From NCBI GenBank assembly GCA_903858115.1, contig CAIOHR010000226.1, positions 17,948 through 81,947 on the forward strand: a DNA stretch of 64,000 bases, written 5' to 3'. Shown in pieces: positions 54,504 to 63,294 of the stretch. Positions within the stretch are counted from its first letter, which is position 1; each line of letters starts with the position of its first letter. A model generated the notes under the pieces. It made no database searches, was not told where the DNA came from, and saw only the letters and a list, made by a program, of their open reading frames with translations. This DNA is from an uncultured Pirellula sp. (GTDB lineage: Bacteria; Planctomycetota; Planctomycetia; Pirellulales; Pirellulaceae). The position numbers were made by a program, and so were the translations under genes.

Positions 54504-56357
54504 ATGCACATGAATCGGCTTCCTGTTGTGACACGCTGTCTGCTTTCTTGTGTCTTGGCTCTGGCATCTTTGCCATCGTCGGCTCACGGGCAAGCGAAGT
54601 TGGAGACGAAGGACAACGATCCTTTGAGCTGGATGCCAGCCTCGACACTCGTCTATCTAAAGCTAGAGCCGATTGGTTCGTTGCTATCCCACCCACTGCG
54701 AACGAGAATTCAATCGGACGAAACCGTTCAGGCCCTTTGGAAGAGCGAACCACTCAAGGAATTGCGTGGAGGAATTGCGGTATCGGAGTTGGTGCTAGGC
54801 GCCAAAATAGAAACACTCGCTCGTGACTTGACCAAGTTCGGTGCCCACCTTTGCATCAACGATAAAGGTGAAATGGTTCTTCTCGCAAGAACCAGGAGTG
54901 AGCGTTGGTTAAAAGACTATGTTCAAAAAATCGTGACTCTCGCGCGTGGAGACAGCAATAAAAACAAGCCAGGCAAAGTCTCGGAGACAACCTATCGTGG
55001 TATTCGCGGGTATGAAGTCAACAAGCTGATTGTCGCCCAAATGGACGATTGGTTATTGGTGGCCAACAAACCCGAGATTGCAAAGGCAACCGTCGATCAA
55101 ATGTTGGACAAGAACAAGAAGTCCCTTGACGCCTCCCCCTTTTATCAAAGGGCTAAGGAGTTTGCCGAACGATTCGATTCAAACTCCAAAGGATCGATTG
55201 CAACCGTTTATCTCGATATGGATAACATTCGAAAAGCAAAAGCCGGATGGGCGAAAAAGATTTTTTCCAACAAACCTCGGGAGTTTGTAGCCGAGTTGCT
55301 CTTCGGTGGTTTGCTTGCAACATTGGATCAGTCCCCCATGACGATCGGTCGGTTAGCATTGAATGAATCCGGTGCTAATATGGAGTTTCTGTCTCCAAGT
55401 CAGCCAGAGTGGTTCGCTGAGACACGCGAGTTTTACGTGGGACCGAATTCGAAAGGAGTTGCCGAACGCGCTTGGAAGATTCATCAAGGGCTTGCGTCGT
55501 TGAGCACCTATCGGAATCTTTCGGAACTCTGGCTTCGAGCGGGGGACCTGTTTGACCAAAAAGTGAATGACCAACTTGCACAAGCCGACAACACATTAAC
55601 GACATTGTTTTCAGGCCGTGACTTTGGAACGGACATTCTGGGAGCATTAGAACCGCAGCTTCAAATTGTCTCTGCATCTCAATCCTTTCCCAACGCACTC
55701 AAGCCTTCGATTCGACTGCCCAGCTTTGCCTTGGTCGGTAAACTTAAAGAGCCAGAGTCGATGCAACGGGATTTAAAACGGATCTTTCAGAGCTTTGTCG
55801 GATTTCTCAATGTTGCGGGTGCTATGGAAGGTCAGCCCCAACTCGATCTCGAATCGGAGATCGTCGGTGATGCAAAGATCTATTGGGCCGAGTATGTTGT
55901 GGACAAAGATCGCAAATACGAGAACGGTCTTCCTGTACCGTTTAACTTTAGTCCTTCGGTTGCGTTCCTGGGGGATCGAGTGGTTGTCTCCAGTACATCA
56001 GCTCTCGCACGTCAATTGATTTCCGAGATGGCAAATCCGAGCTCTAACCATGAGCCATCCTTGATGAGCCCTCAGCTCAACACGAGTATGGAACTGGATT
56101 TGGCGATGATCCGAGATGTATTGCTGGATAATCGCGATCAACTCATCACGCAGAACATGCTAGAAAAAGGTCATTCCAAAAAGGAAGCCCAGGGTGAGGT
56201 GGATGTGCTATTAGGGTTGATGCAATTGCTAGGATCCGCGAGTGCCCAGCTTTCGTTTGACGAGCGGGTTCGATTGAACATACAAGTGGACCTTGCGGGC
56301 AAGGACAATGTTAAAGCCAATTTGGACAAAACATCGAATGGTGCGGAGGCACGATGA
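54504..56357 (+). CDS. Secreted protein of unknown function
   Basis: A 617-residue protein when started at MHMNRLPVVTRCLLSCVLAL (ATG 54504; a second ATG at 54510), with a signal ending near SAHGQAK. It looks like the DUF3352-type group: PLSWMPASTLVYLKLEPIGS near the N terminus, and VAQMDDWLLVANKPEIAKAT. These proteins are often found with DUF1800/DUF1501 genes, as here. The stop overlaps the DUF1800 start by 4 bp. Confidence 0.7.
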   Translation: MHMNRLPVVTRCLLSCVLALASLPSSAHGQAKLETKDNDPLSWMPASTLVYLKLEPIGSLLSHPLRTRIQSDETVQALWKSEPLKELRGGIAVSELVLGAKIETLARDLTKFGAHLCINDKGEMVLLARTRSERWLKDYVQKIVTLARGDSNKNKPGKVSETTYRGIRGYEVNKLIVAQMDDWLLVANKPEIAKATVDQMLDKNKKSLDASPFYQRAKEFAERFDSNSKGSIATVYLDMDNIRKAKAGWAKKIFSNKPREFVAELLFGGLLATLDQSPMTIGRLALNESGANMEFLSPSQPEWFAETREFYVGPNSKGVAERAWKIHQGLASLSTYRNLSELWLRAGDLFDQKVNDQLAQADNTLTTLFSGRDFGTDILGALEPQLQIVSASQSFPNALKPSIRLPSFALVGKLKEPESMQRDLKRIFQSFVGFLNVAGAMEGQPQLDLESEIVGDAKIYWAEYVVDKDRKYENGLPVPFNFSPSVAFLGDRVVVSSTSALARQLISEMANPSSNHEPSLMSPQLNTSMELDLAMIRDVLLDNRDQLITQNMLEKGHSKKEAQGEVDVLLGLMQLLGSASAQLSFDERVRLNIQVDLAGKDNVKANLDKTSNGAEAR

Positions 56358-57748
56358 GTCGGACTAACCAGACGATCGATTGGAATGCAGACTTGGAGTC
56401 GATCGATCCAGAGTTAGCATGGTCCCCATGGGAACCATCCTCGAAAGAACCGTGGAGTATCGATAGGGCGGCTTTGCTTTTTCGCAGAGCTGGCTTCGGC
56501 GCTAGCCAAGATGAGTTGAAAGCGGCTATCAAGGAGTCACCCACCATATGTATCGATCGATTGCTGGGCAAGAAGCGGCAAGAATCGTCGATTGCGGATA
56601 CGTTTGAAGAGGAGTCTGCCATTCTTGCCAAAGGAGTTTTGGCGGGTGGCGATTCTCGCAACCTCGCTTCCTGGTGGCTGCATCGATTGCAGCATTCTCC
56701 TTGTTCAACGGTCGAGAAATTGACTTTGTTTTGGCATGGCCATTTCGCGACTGGGGCTGAAAAAGTCATCGATCCAGAACTGATGTTGGAGCAGAATCGA
56801 ACGCTGCGACGCAATGCATCGGGGAGCTTTCGAACCATGGTGCAGGAGATATCAAAAGATCCTGCAATGTTGATCTATTTGGATAGTGTGACCAATCGTA
56901 AAGCCCATGCCAATGAGAATTATGCACGCGAGTTGATGGAACTCTTTTGCTTGGGGGAAGGAAACTACACTGAGCAAGATGTACTGCAGTTAGCCCGATG
57001 TTTTACTGGTTGGGAGATTCGACGCAAACAATTCCGATTCAATCCGTATCAACATGACAGTGGAAAGAAGTCGATACTGGGAGTCGATAACGTTGATTCG
57101 GGCGAAGAAGCTATCGACTGCGTCGTGCGACATAAGGCAACCCCCAATTTTATCGTTCGCAAGTTGTTCAAATTCTTTCTGTGCGATGAACCGGAGCCAT
57201 CGGACGATTTTCTCGCCCCGTTGGCAGCGACCTTTATCGATTCGTCATTTTCGGTTCAGCCGGTGGTCGAGAAGTTGCTAAGTAGTCGTTTGATGCTCTC
57301 GGGTTGGCCGGTTGGTCGAAAAATTCGTTCTCCTATCGACGTAGCGATGGCATGCCTTCGGGGGCTGCAGGCAACGACGAATCTGGATGCATTGACTAAA
57401 CGACTACGACCCTTAGGGCAAAGTTTGTTTTATCCGCCCAACGTAAAGGGCTGGGATGGTGGTCGTAGTTGGATCAATTCCTCAACATTGATTGGACGAG
57501 CCAATCTCGTTCATGATATGATCCGAGATGAAAACACTCGCTTTGGTGGCCAGTCTCTTTCGCAGTGGTGCGAGCGTCAACGCATTCGTTCAAGTGAAGG
57601 TTGGCTCGCCTATTTGGAGACGACTTTACTTGCCAAGCCGCTGAACGCAGAGGCGAGACGAACGTTGTTATTCGAAGCTGATTCCAAGAACGACCGAGCA
57701 TCACTATTGATTCAACTCTGTTCTCTTCCTCAGTTTCACCTATCTTAA
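56354..57748 (+). CDS. DUF1800 domain protein
   Basis: A 464-residue protein. DUF1800 hallmarks are RAALLFRRAGFGASQDELKA, the middle LTLFWHGHFATGAEKVIDPE and NENYARELMELFCLGEGNYT, and the C-terminal SLFYPPNVKGWDGGRSWINS. The family usually pairs with DUF1501 proteins, as here, and no enzymatic role is established. Confidence 0.95.
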   Translation: MSRTNQTIDWNADLESIDPELAWSPWEPSSKEPWSIDRAALLFRRAGFGASQDELKAAIKESPTICIDRLLGKKRQESSIADTFEEESAILAKGVLAGGDSRNLASWWLHRLQHSPCSTVEKLTLFWHGHFATGAEKVIDPELMLEQNRTLRRNASGSFRTMVQEISKDPAMLIYLDSVTNRKAHANENYARELMELFCLGEGNYTEQDVLQLARCFTGWEIRRKQFRFNPYQHDSGKKSILGVDNVDSGEEAIDCVVRHKATPNFIVRKLFKFFLCDEPEPSDDFLAPLAATFIDSSFSVQPVVEKLLSSRLMLSGWPVGRKIRSPIDVAMACLRGLQATTNLDALTKRLRPLGQSLFYPPNVKGWDGGRSWINSSTLIGRANLVHDMIRDENTRFGGQSLSQWCERQRIRSSEGWLAYLETTLLAKPLNAEARRTLLFEADSKNDRASLLIQLCSLPQFHLS

Positions 57749-57797
57749 CTCACCTATCCGAGCTCGCTACGATACTCTCAAGACTTCGAGTCCTATC

Positions 57798-59045
57798 ATG
57801 AAACGACGCACATTCATCCAATCCGCTTCGTCCGCCGCGGGAATTGCGATCGGAGTTCAGGCTCCGAAGGGGTGGGTGCACGCAATGGCAAAGGAGCTGG
57901 CAAGCTCAGATTCGACCGCGGAACGCATTTTGGTCGTCGTTCAACTCACCGGTGGAAATGATGGATTGAATACCATCGTTCCGTACAAAAATGACGCATA
58001 CAAGAAGGCACGGCCCAAGCTGAAGATAGATTCGAACGAGGTGATCGCTTTGGATGAAGAACTAGGTTTTCATCCATCGCTGGGGTCCCTCGTGTCTATG
58101 CTAGAGAAGCAGAGGCTTGCTGTGATCCAGGGCGTGGGGTACGAGAATCCGAATCGATCACACTTTGAGTCGATGGATATCTGGCACAGTTGCAAGCCCA
58201 AGACATCGCGCAATCGATCTGGCTGGATTGGTCGATTACTAGCCGAAGCGAAGGGGGTTGAAACAGACGATTCGTTGGCGCTCCATCTTGGGAACGAACC
58301 GATCCCACTAGCTTTGGTGAATCGAGGTGTTCAAGTTCCCTCGCTTTCATCGGTGGAGCAGTTTCGACTCAAAGCGGATCGTAAACTATCAAAAGATCAG
58401 ACCGCGAGATCGATGTCACCGTCCCCTGCCTCCCATGCGATTTCGAAGGAATCGTCCGACGAGGATTTGATGAATTTTCTATCGGTTAGCACAGATACTG
58501 CATTGCAGGCAAGCAGTCGGATTGAAGGCATGCTATCAACACCAGATGAGAACAAGGATTTTCCAGATTCCGAGCTCGGGAATAAATTGCGGACAATATC
58601 GCGATTGATTCTGGCTGGGCTCAAGACTCGAATCTACTATGTCACCCTCGATGGATTCGATACGCACGCCAACCAGCTTGCTGTTCACGCTGCGTTGTTG
58701 CGACAATGGAGCGAATCTCTTGCCGCATTTCACGCACGGTTAGACCGCGATGGTCAATCCGATCGCGTACTGGTGATGACGTTCAGTGAGTTTGGACGAC
58801 GCGTGGCAGAGAACGCGAGCCTCGGCACAGACCACGGAGCGGCGGCTCCTATGTGGTTAAGTGGTCCCAAGATGAAGAACACGTTAGTCGGCGAGTTGCC
58901 CAGTCTAACGCAGTTGGTGGATGGTGATCTCCAGTACCATACCGACTTTCGCGCTGTCTATCGAAGTGTCGTTGAAAATTGGTTTGGATGGAAAAGTGAT
59001 GGCATGGGGCTCGGAGATTATTCCTTGCTCCCTCTTTTTGCCTAA
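57798..59045 (+). CDS. DUF1501 domain protein with Tat-like signal
   Basis: A 415-residue protein. The N terminus MKRRTFIQSASSAAGIAIGV carries a twin-arginine motif, and the domain includes ILVVVQLTGGNDGLNTIVPY, GFHPSLGSLVSMLEKQRLAV, then YVTLDGFDTHANQL and VLVMTFSEFGRRVAENASLG near the C terminus. It resembles sulfatase/alkaline phosphatase-fold proteins and is paired with DUF1800, as is usual in this phylum. Confidence 0.95.
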   Translation: MKRRTFIQSASSAAGIAIGVQAPKGWVHAMAKELASSDSTAERILVVVQLTGGNDGLNTIVPYKNDAYKKARPKLKIDSNEVIALDEELGFHPSLGSLVSMLEKQRLAVIQGVGYENPNRSHFESMDIWHSCKPKTSRNRSGWIGRLLAEAKGVETDDSLALHLGNEPIPLALVNRGVQVPSLSSVEQFRLKADRKLSKDQTARSMSPSPASHAISKESSDEDLMNFLSVSTDTALQASSRIEGMLSTPDENKDFPDSELGNKLRTISRLILAGLKTRIYYVTLDGFDTHANQLAVHAALLRQWSESLAAFHARLDRDGQSDRVLVMTFSEFGRRVAENASLGTDHGAAAPMWLSGPKMKNTLVGELPSLTQLVDGDLQYHTDFRAVYRSVVENWFGWKSDGMGLGDYSLLPLFA

Positions 59046-59047
59046 CT

Positions 59048-59080
59048 AACGAACAATCGAGAAGCCTCTCGCCGTTCGTT
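59048..59080 (+). terminator. Stem-loop after the DUF1501 gene
   Basis: Arms AACGAAC/GTTCGTT with inner arms CGAGA/TCTCG, starting 2 bp after the stop codon. No strong T-tract follows, so termination is probable but may need other factors. Confidence 0.6.
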
Positions 59081-59395
59081 CGCTATCGCTTTCCAAATCA
59101 TAAAAACAACAAAAATAACGATAGCATTCACGAGCGTTGCAAAACATTGAGATGAAGAGCTCGTCGGGAATCGCTGAGGGATTGCAAGCAGGCACTGTCT
59201 AAAGTATTCTAGCATCTTACCTGGCGATGGGTTTTTACGTTCCTTGTGAGTGGCTTCAGCGGTAATTAAGCCGCCTTTGTTTCTGGGTACTACAAAACTC
59301 AGGTACTGAGTAGGCCGTTTTCATTGAGTCTTGAAAATAGAATTACACATTACTCATTGCTTTTTTGATTTCATTTGATGATTGAGGATTTGATC
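59081..59395. other. Non-coding leader of the DUF1559 gene
   Basis: About 315 bp with no plausible gene. The promoter of the prepilin gene should lie here. No clear -35/-10 pair was found by eye. Confidence 0.45.
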
Positions 59396-60535
59396 GTGCG
59401 AAAGCTTTCTTTGCGTCGGGGTTTCACTCTCGTTGAATTGTTAGTTGTGATTGCCATTATTGGCATTTTGGTTGGACTGCTTCTCCCAGCTGTTCAGGCT
59501 GCTCGAGAAGCTGCTCGCCGAATGCAGTGCACAAATAATCTCAAACAAATTGGATTAGCAATTCACAACTACGAAAGCACCTTCAAAAGACTACCGAACA
59601 AGTCTGGGGGGACTGCCAGTTTAACAGGAAGCGCGGAGCGATTGAATGGCAACTACAATCGTTTGAGCCCGTTCGTTCCAATGTTGGCGTTCATTGAGCA
59701 GAACAATTTGTATACGAGAATTCAGGCTGGAAATGAAACGACTGCGTTGGGGGTCGTTGCACCTGGTGGTCCCTCTGCATGGTTCCCTCGCATTGACGGA
59801 ACAACGACTACCAATCGCTACTTTCCGTGGACGGTATCTGTTCCATCATACCAATGCCCTTCGGACAATATCATTCCAATTGCAACTGGTGAGCATGGCA
59901 CAAACTCCTATGCAGTCAACATGGGTGATTTGATTGTCAATGTCAACGGTGCTCAGCAAATGCGAGGACCGCTCGGTGGTACCGGCATTTATAAAACGAT
60001 GGGGGCAATTTCCGATGGCACGAGCAACACCATCGTGTTTAGTGAGCGGGTTGCGCACAATGCCAACAACTTCAACGACGGCACCTTCAAGACAGCAACG
60101 GGAAGCGAGCTGGTGACTCGATTTGCAGCACAACAACTGACGATCCAAACAAGTCCAAGCAGTTGCTTGGCTAGGGCCATTGGTAATAAGTGGGCTCCGG
60201 GAACACAACTCAAAGCTCGCTTTGGAATTCTCTGGACCGACGGTCAAGCGGAACGCACTGGATTCAATACTGTTCTTGGGCCCAACAAACCATCTTGTTT
60301 CGGTGACACGAACAACGCTGCTGACTCGAATGTTGTTGTTCTTCCTGCAAGCTCTATGCATACGGGCGGCGTGAACATTGTTTCTATGGATGGATCTGTT
60401 CGATTCATTTCCGACGGAATTGATACTGGCAATACAGCGGCAATCGATACCGCACCGAATGGGCCAAGCTTGTACGGCGTGTGGGGTGCACTCGGTACTA
60501 TCAGTGGTGGCGAAGTGGCTGTAATTGATCAATAA
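59396..60535 (+). CDS. DUF1559 prepilin-like protein
   Basis: A 379-residue protein with a GTG start at 59396, chosen because TGAGGA lies 7 bp upstream; a TTG/ATG pair at 59375/59378 is the alternative. The N terminus is a classical type IV prepilin signal: [20 protein letters not shown] with Gly at -1 and Glu at +5. The adjacent [20 protein letters not shown] and [19 protein letters not shown] are the DUF1559 hallmarks, as is [15 protein letters not shown]. The C-terminal domain has [18 protein letters not shown]. It is cotranscribed with the lipoprotein that follows. Confidence 0.96.
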   Translation: MRKLSLRRGFTLVELLVVIAIIGILVGLLLPAVQAAREAARRMQCTNNLKQIGLAIHNYESTFKRLPNKSGGTASLTGSAERLNGNYNRLSPFVPMLAFIEQNNLYTRIQAGNETTALGVVAPGGPSAWFPRIDGTTTTNRYFPWTVSVPSYQCPSDNIIPIATGEHGTNSYAVNMGDLIVNVNGAQQMRGPLGGTGIYKTMGAISDGTSNTIVFSERVAHNANNFNDGTFKTATGSELVTRFAAQQLTIQTSPSSCLARAIGNKWAPGTQLKARFGILWTDGQAERTGFNTVLGPNKPSCFGDTNNAADSNVVVLPASSMHTGGVNIVSMDGSVRFISDGIDTGNTAAIDTAPNGPSLYGVWGALGTISGGEVAVIDQ

Positions 60536-60617
60536 CCACTTGCGATCGAGTATACAAAGTTGAATGACAGCCGAACTCGGCGAGATTTTTCTTAAGTCAG
60601 TGAAGGGTTTTGAGTCG

Positions 60618-61076
60618 ATGACGTACCGACAAATGTTGGCGATAGGGTTTATCTTTGCTTTGGTGATCGGATGCAGTGGCGGTGACGGCGACGAACGGCC
60701 TACTGCACCCGTCGAAATCACGGTCACTTACAAAGGTAGACCTGTTGATGGCGCAATCGTCCAGTTTATTACGGTTCAAGACCCCCATCCTGCTACGGGA
60801 ACAACTGACAATGCCGGAAAATGTTCTCTGACAACGTATCGCCAAAACGATGGAGCCATCATTGGTGAGAACTTGGTTACAATCACCAAGCACGAGATCG
60901 ACAAGACAAATATCAAACCGGTGAAACCTGAAGATAAAGACTTGATTGGCGTTTCACCTATTCCAACGCTCAAAAGCTTGATACCAGAAAAATACTCCGC
61001 ACCTGGTTCATCGGGACTCAAAGAGGATGTAAAGAAGGGAAAGAATACTTTTTCCTTTGAACTCAAAGATAAGTAA
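60618..61076 (+). CDS. Lipoprotein with transthyretin-like fold, DUF1559 partner
   Basis: A 152-residue protein when started at MTYRQMLAIGFIFALVIGCS (ATG 60618), with the lipobox VIGC. The mature part looks like a carboxypeptidase-regulatory/transthyretin-like beta-sandwich (VEITVTYKGRPVDGAIVQFI and TTDNAGKCSLTTYRQNDGAI). Such small lipoproteins commonly follow DUF1559 genes in planctomycetes. It ends in a Lys-rich KNTFSFELKDK. Confidence 0.82.
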   Translation: MTYRQMLAIGFIFALVIGCSGGDGDERPTAPVEITVTYKGRPVDGAIVQFITVQDPHPATGTTDNAGKCSLTTYRQNDGAIIGENLVTITKHEIDKTNIKPVKPEDKDLIGVSPIPTLKSLIPEKYSAPGSSGLKEDVKKGKNTFSFELKDK

Positions 61077-61156
61077 TCGATTTTAGTAATCTCCCTCGGA
61101 TCGTAAAACGCTCCACTCCCTCCCTCTCCACGGCACATCCACGCATCCACGGCACT

Positions 61157-61228
61157 AAAGGACGCGCACAGAAACGAAGTTGGTTTTAACGAAATTCCGA
61201 ATCGAACGCATAGGCTATTGGCTCTAGA
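61157..61228 (-). repeat. Dispersed ~72-bp element
   Basis: Runs from AAAGGACGCGCACAGAAACG to TCTAGA. It matches 63045-63116 (same orientation) and the reverse complement of 42218-42290. It is joined two bases later to a truncated transposase copy. Confidence 0.88.
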
Positions 61229-61229
61229 T

Positions 61230-61450
61230 ATTGCGAATTTGCTCGACGTCTTCCATACGCCCTTGAGCGACAGCGTTATCCACTCGTTCCTTGATACTGG
61301 TATGTGGACTTTGTTCTGGCAACAGAACAATTCCAGCAGCCACGGGATTCAAGTCGATATACGCTGCCGCGGATAGAAGAGATTCTTGGTCGAGGATGGC
61401 GATCGACTTGTAGCGTCCTTCAAAAAACGCACCAGAACATCCATCTTGCT
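61230..61450 (-). pseudogene. Truncated transposase copy
   Basis: About 220 bp that match 63655-63876 nearly base for base and encode a middle portion of the transposase read on the minus strand (ending about 61230 and beginning about 61450). It has neither start nor stop and ends where unrelated DNA begins. A deletion has joined it directly to the dispersed element. Confidence 0.9.
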
Positions 61451-61603
61451 TATCGAGACCGAACCAGATTCGGGACTACTCGAAATTGTTTACATCGACC
61501 ACAACCATTTTCATCTGGTTGAACAAGAAGAGCGTGTAGCGGATCCGGCCACAGGTCCTCTCTTTAGTCTTTTGGGGGACTTTTGCAGGCGGGCGGTTCG
61601 TTC

Positions 61604-62605
61604 TCAGCTGGAGTAACTGGAGCGTGTTAACGAGCCACTGCTACCTACAGAACCCAATTCAGAACTTGCATTGTGAGTACCTATTCCCGAATTCAATTCG
61701 AAGATCAGATCCGAAAGCCCGTTGGCGATCGATGCTGCATCCATGGTCGACACCTCAGATTCTTTCAACTTGGTGGCATTGGCACCAGAAAGCACCTTTA
61801 ATCGTTCCGCCTCGTCTTCGTTCATCGAAGGAACAGAAAATCCAAATTCTTCTATCATCGAATTCCAGGCTGATAGCGTCTTTGCTTCCTCGTTCGCCAT
61901 CCCCATCCGCTGTGCTCCAAGTACACTTAGCCGAAGCGAACGAAGAACTTGATTGACATGCGAACCACTTTCATGAGTTGCTTGGTACCATGCAAGTTCA
62001 CGCAACGCATGAGGTGCTTCATGTGGGAATTGCACCGCAGCTTTTTGTGAGAGCCTAATCGCCCATGCCCAAATCCGCTCCAGTTCAAATACTTTCGAAT
62101 CAAAATAATGGCTCGTTTGAGCAAGTTCCTCACGAACCGAGTTGGCCAACCATGTGAAACAAGAGGCATTATAGTATTCCAAGCCGTTGGTTGAACTGAC
62201 TTGCTTACAAATCGATACCCAATTCGATCGCGAGACAGAAAAAATTCTTGTTTGGAAATCACGTATGGCAGCATTTGACTCCAGCAGTTGCTGAGATCGT
62301 TCGTCTTGAGCACTGAAAAGTTGGTCGGTTGGGAAAACGAAAGGTTCATCCGAACCAGATAGGCTCAAAACGCACTGCGTTGCGTAAAAATTGAGTGCAT
62401 CTCCTTCAAGCAGACATTTTCTGAGCAATTGTCGACATAGCGATTGGGCTTCTCCAATTCTTCCCGCTCGCACACACCACAGAGCGTGATCATAAACCGG
62501 TCGGTTGGAATTCTCGATAAGAGTCTGATTTTCAATGCTCAAATTTTCGCAATGAACTGAAGAGGCTTGTTTGGTAAAGATCATTTTTCGAATGTTGAAA
62601 CGCAA
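61604..62605 (-). CDS. Hypothetical protein, helical
   Basis: A 333-residue soluble protein (a second ATG gives MIFTKQASS at 62584). It is helix-rich and has TPR-like stretches (DHALWCVRAGRIGEAQSLCR, then LLRKCLLEGDALNFYATQCV). The C-terminal ~70 residues are Ser/Asn-rich. I do not recognise the family. It sits among mobile-element fragments, so it may be accessory. Confidence 0.62.
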   Translation of the reverse strand: MRFNIRKMIFTKQASSVHCENLSIENQTLIENSNRPVYDHALWCVRAGRIGEAQSLCRQLLRKCLLEGDALNFYATQCVLSLSGSDEPFVFPTDQLFSAQDERSQQLLESNAAIRDFQTRIFSVSRSNWVSICKQVSSTNGLEYYNASCFTWLANSVREELAQTSHYFDSKVFELERIWAWAIRLSQKAAVQFPHEAPHALRELAWYQATHESGSHVNQVLRSLRLSVLGAQRMGMANEEAKTLSAWNSMIEEFGFSVPSMNEDEAERLKVLSGANATKLKESEVSTMDAASIANGLSDLIFELNSGIGTHNASSELGSVGSSGSLTRSSYSS

Positions 62606-62827
62606 GGGATGGAACAGAGACAGCTTTGAAAAAGCGTTGGTTAAAATAGGTTCGTCCGCTTGCGTAAGTATTCAAAATCATGTTTTTTTGAGATAGAACA
62701 AAAGCACGCCCAACGAAAGAACGGATTAATCGTTGCATCTATTACCGCGGCTGATGGAGGGTTGGTCTTCTCAACAACAGCAAAAGGTGAGCGTCCGGTC
62801 AACCGCATCTTGACAGGGGACGCGGGG

Positions 62828-63040
62828 CTACTTTAATTTCTTTTGGTTTCGGAGTTGGCGTTTACGAAGTTCCTTGCGGCGGCGCTCCTCGCGGCGGACT
62901 GCATCGATCTCCCATTTGCAATCCGGATGCGTCAGAAGCCAGCGGTCTGGCAGTAAACCATCCAACTCCTCACTCGTTACGGATCGATCTGCAGACGATT
63001 GACAAAACGCTTCCCTTTTTCGGTAGTACGCAAAATAAAG
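62828..63040 (-). pseudogene. C-terminal fragment of an unidentified gene
   Basis: The minus-strand frame encodes FAYYRKREAFCQSSADRSVT, then EELDGLLPDRWLLTHPDCKW, and a Lys/Arg-rich end KELRKRQLRNQKKLK with a TAG stop at 62828. No start is in the frame, and at about 63045 it runs into the dispersed element. It looks like the broken 3' end of a gene. I cannot name the family. Confidence 0.55.
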
Positions 63041-63044
63041 ACAT

Positions 63045-63116
63045 AAAGGACACGCACATCAACGAAGTTGGATTTAAATAAATTCCGAATCGAATGCATA
63101 GACTATCGGCTCTAGA
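63045..63116 (-). repeat. Dispersed ~72-bp element
   Basis: Runs from AAAGGACACGCACATCAACG to TCTAGA, closest to the copy at 61157. It lies ~180 bp downstream of the stop of the transposase gene at 63295, as the downstream end of the mobile element. Confidence 0.88.
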
Positions 63117-63294
63117 AACGCGGACGTTAGAGACACTGTCACCTCAAGAGCGCCAAAAGCATCAAAAAATAGGTGCGCGATGACTGAATCGCAAGATTTC
63201 GAAACGAATCCGATCGATGGAAACGTACCGCTACCTCGATCGAATTCTTTCGTTCCGACTGAGAGACGCCTGAAGGCGGAATGCTACCCTGCCG

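Noticed and set aside
59846..60727. 293-codon minus-strand frame opposite the DUF1559 gene
   Set aside because: Long but a shadow of a firmly identified prepilin gene.
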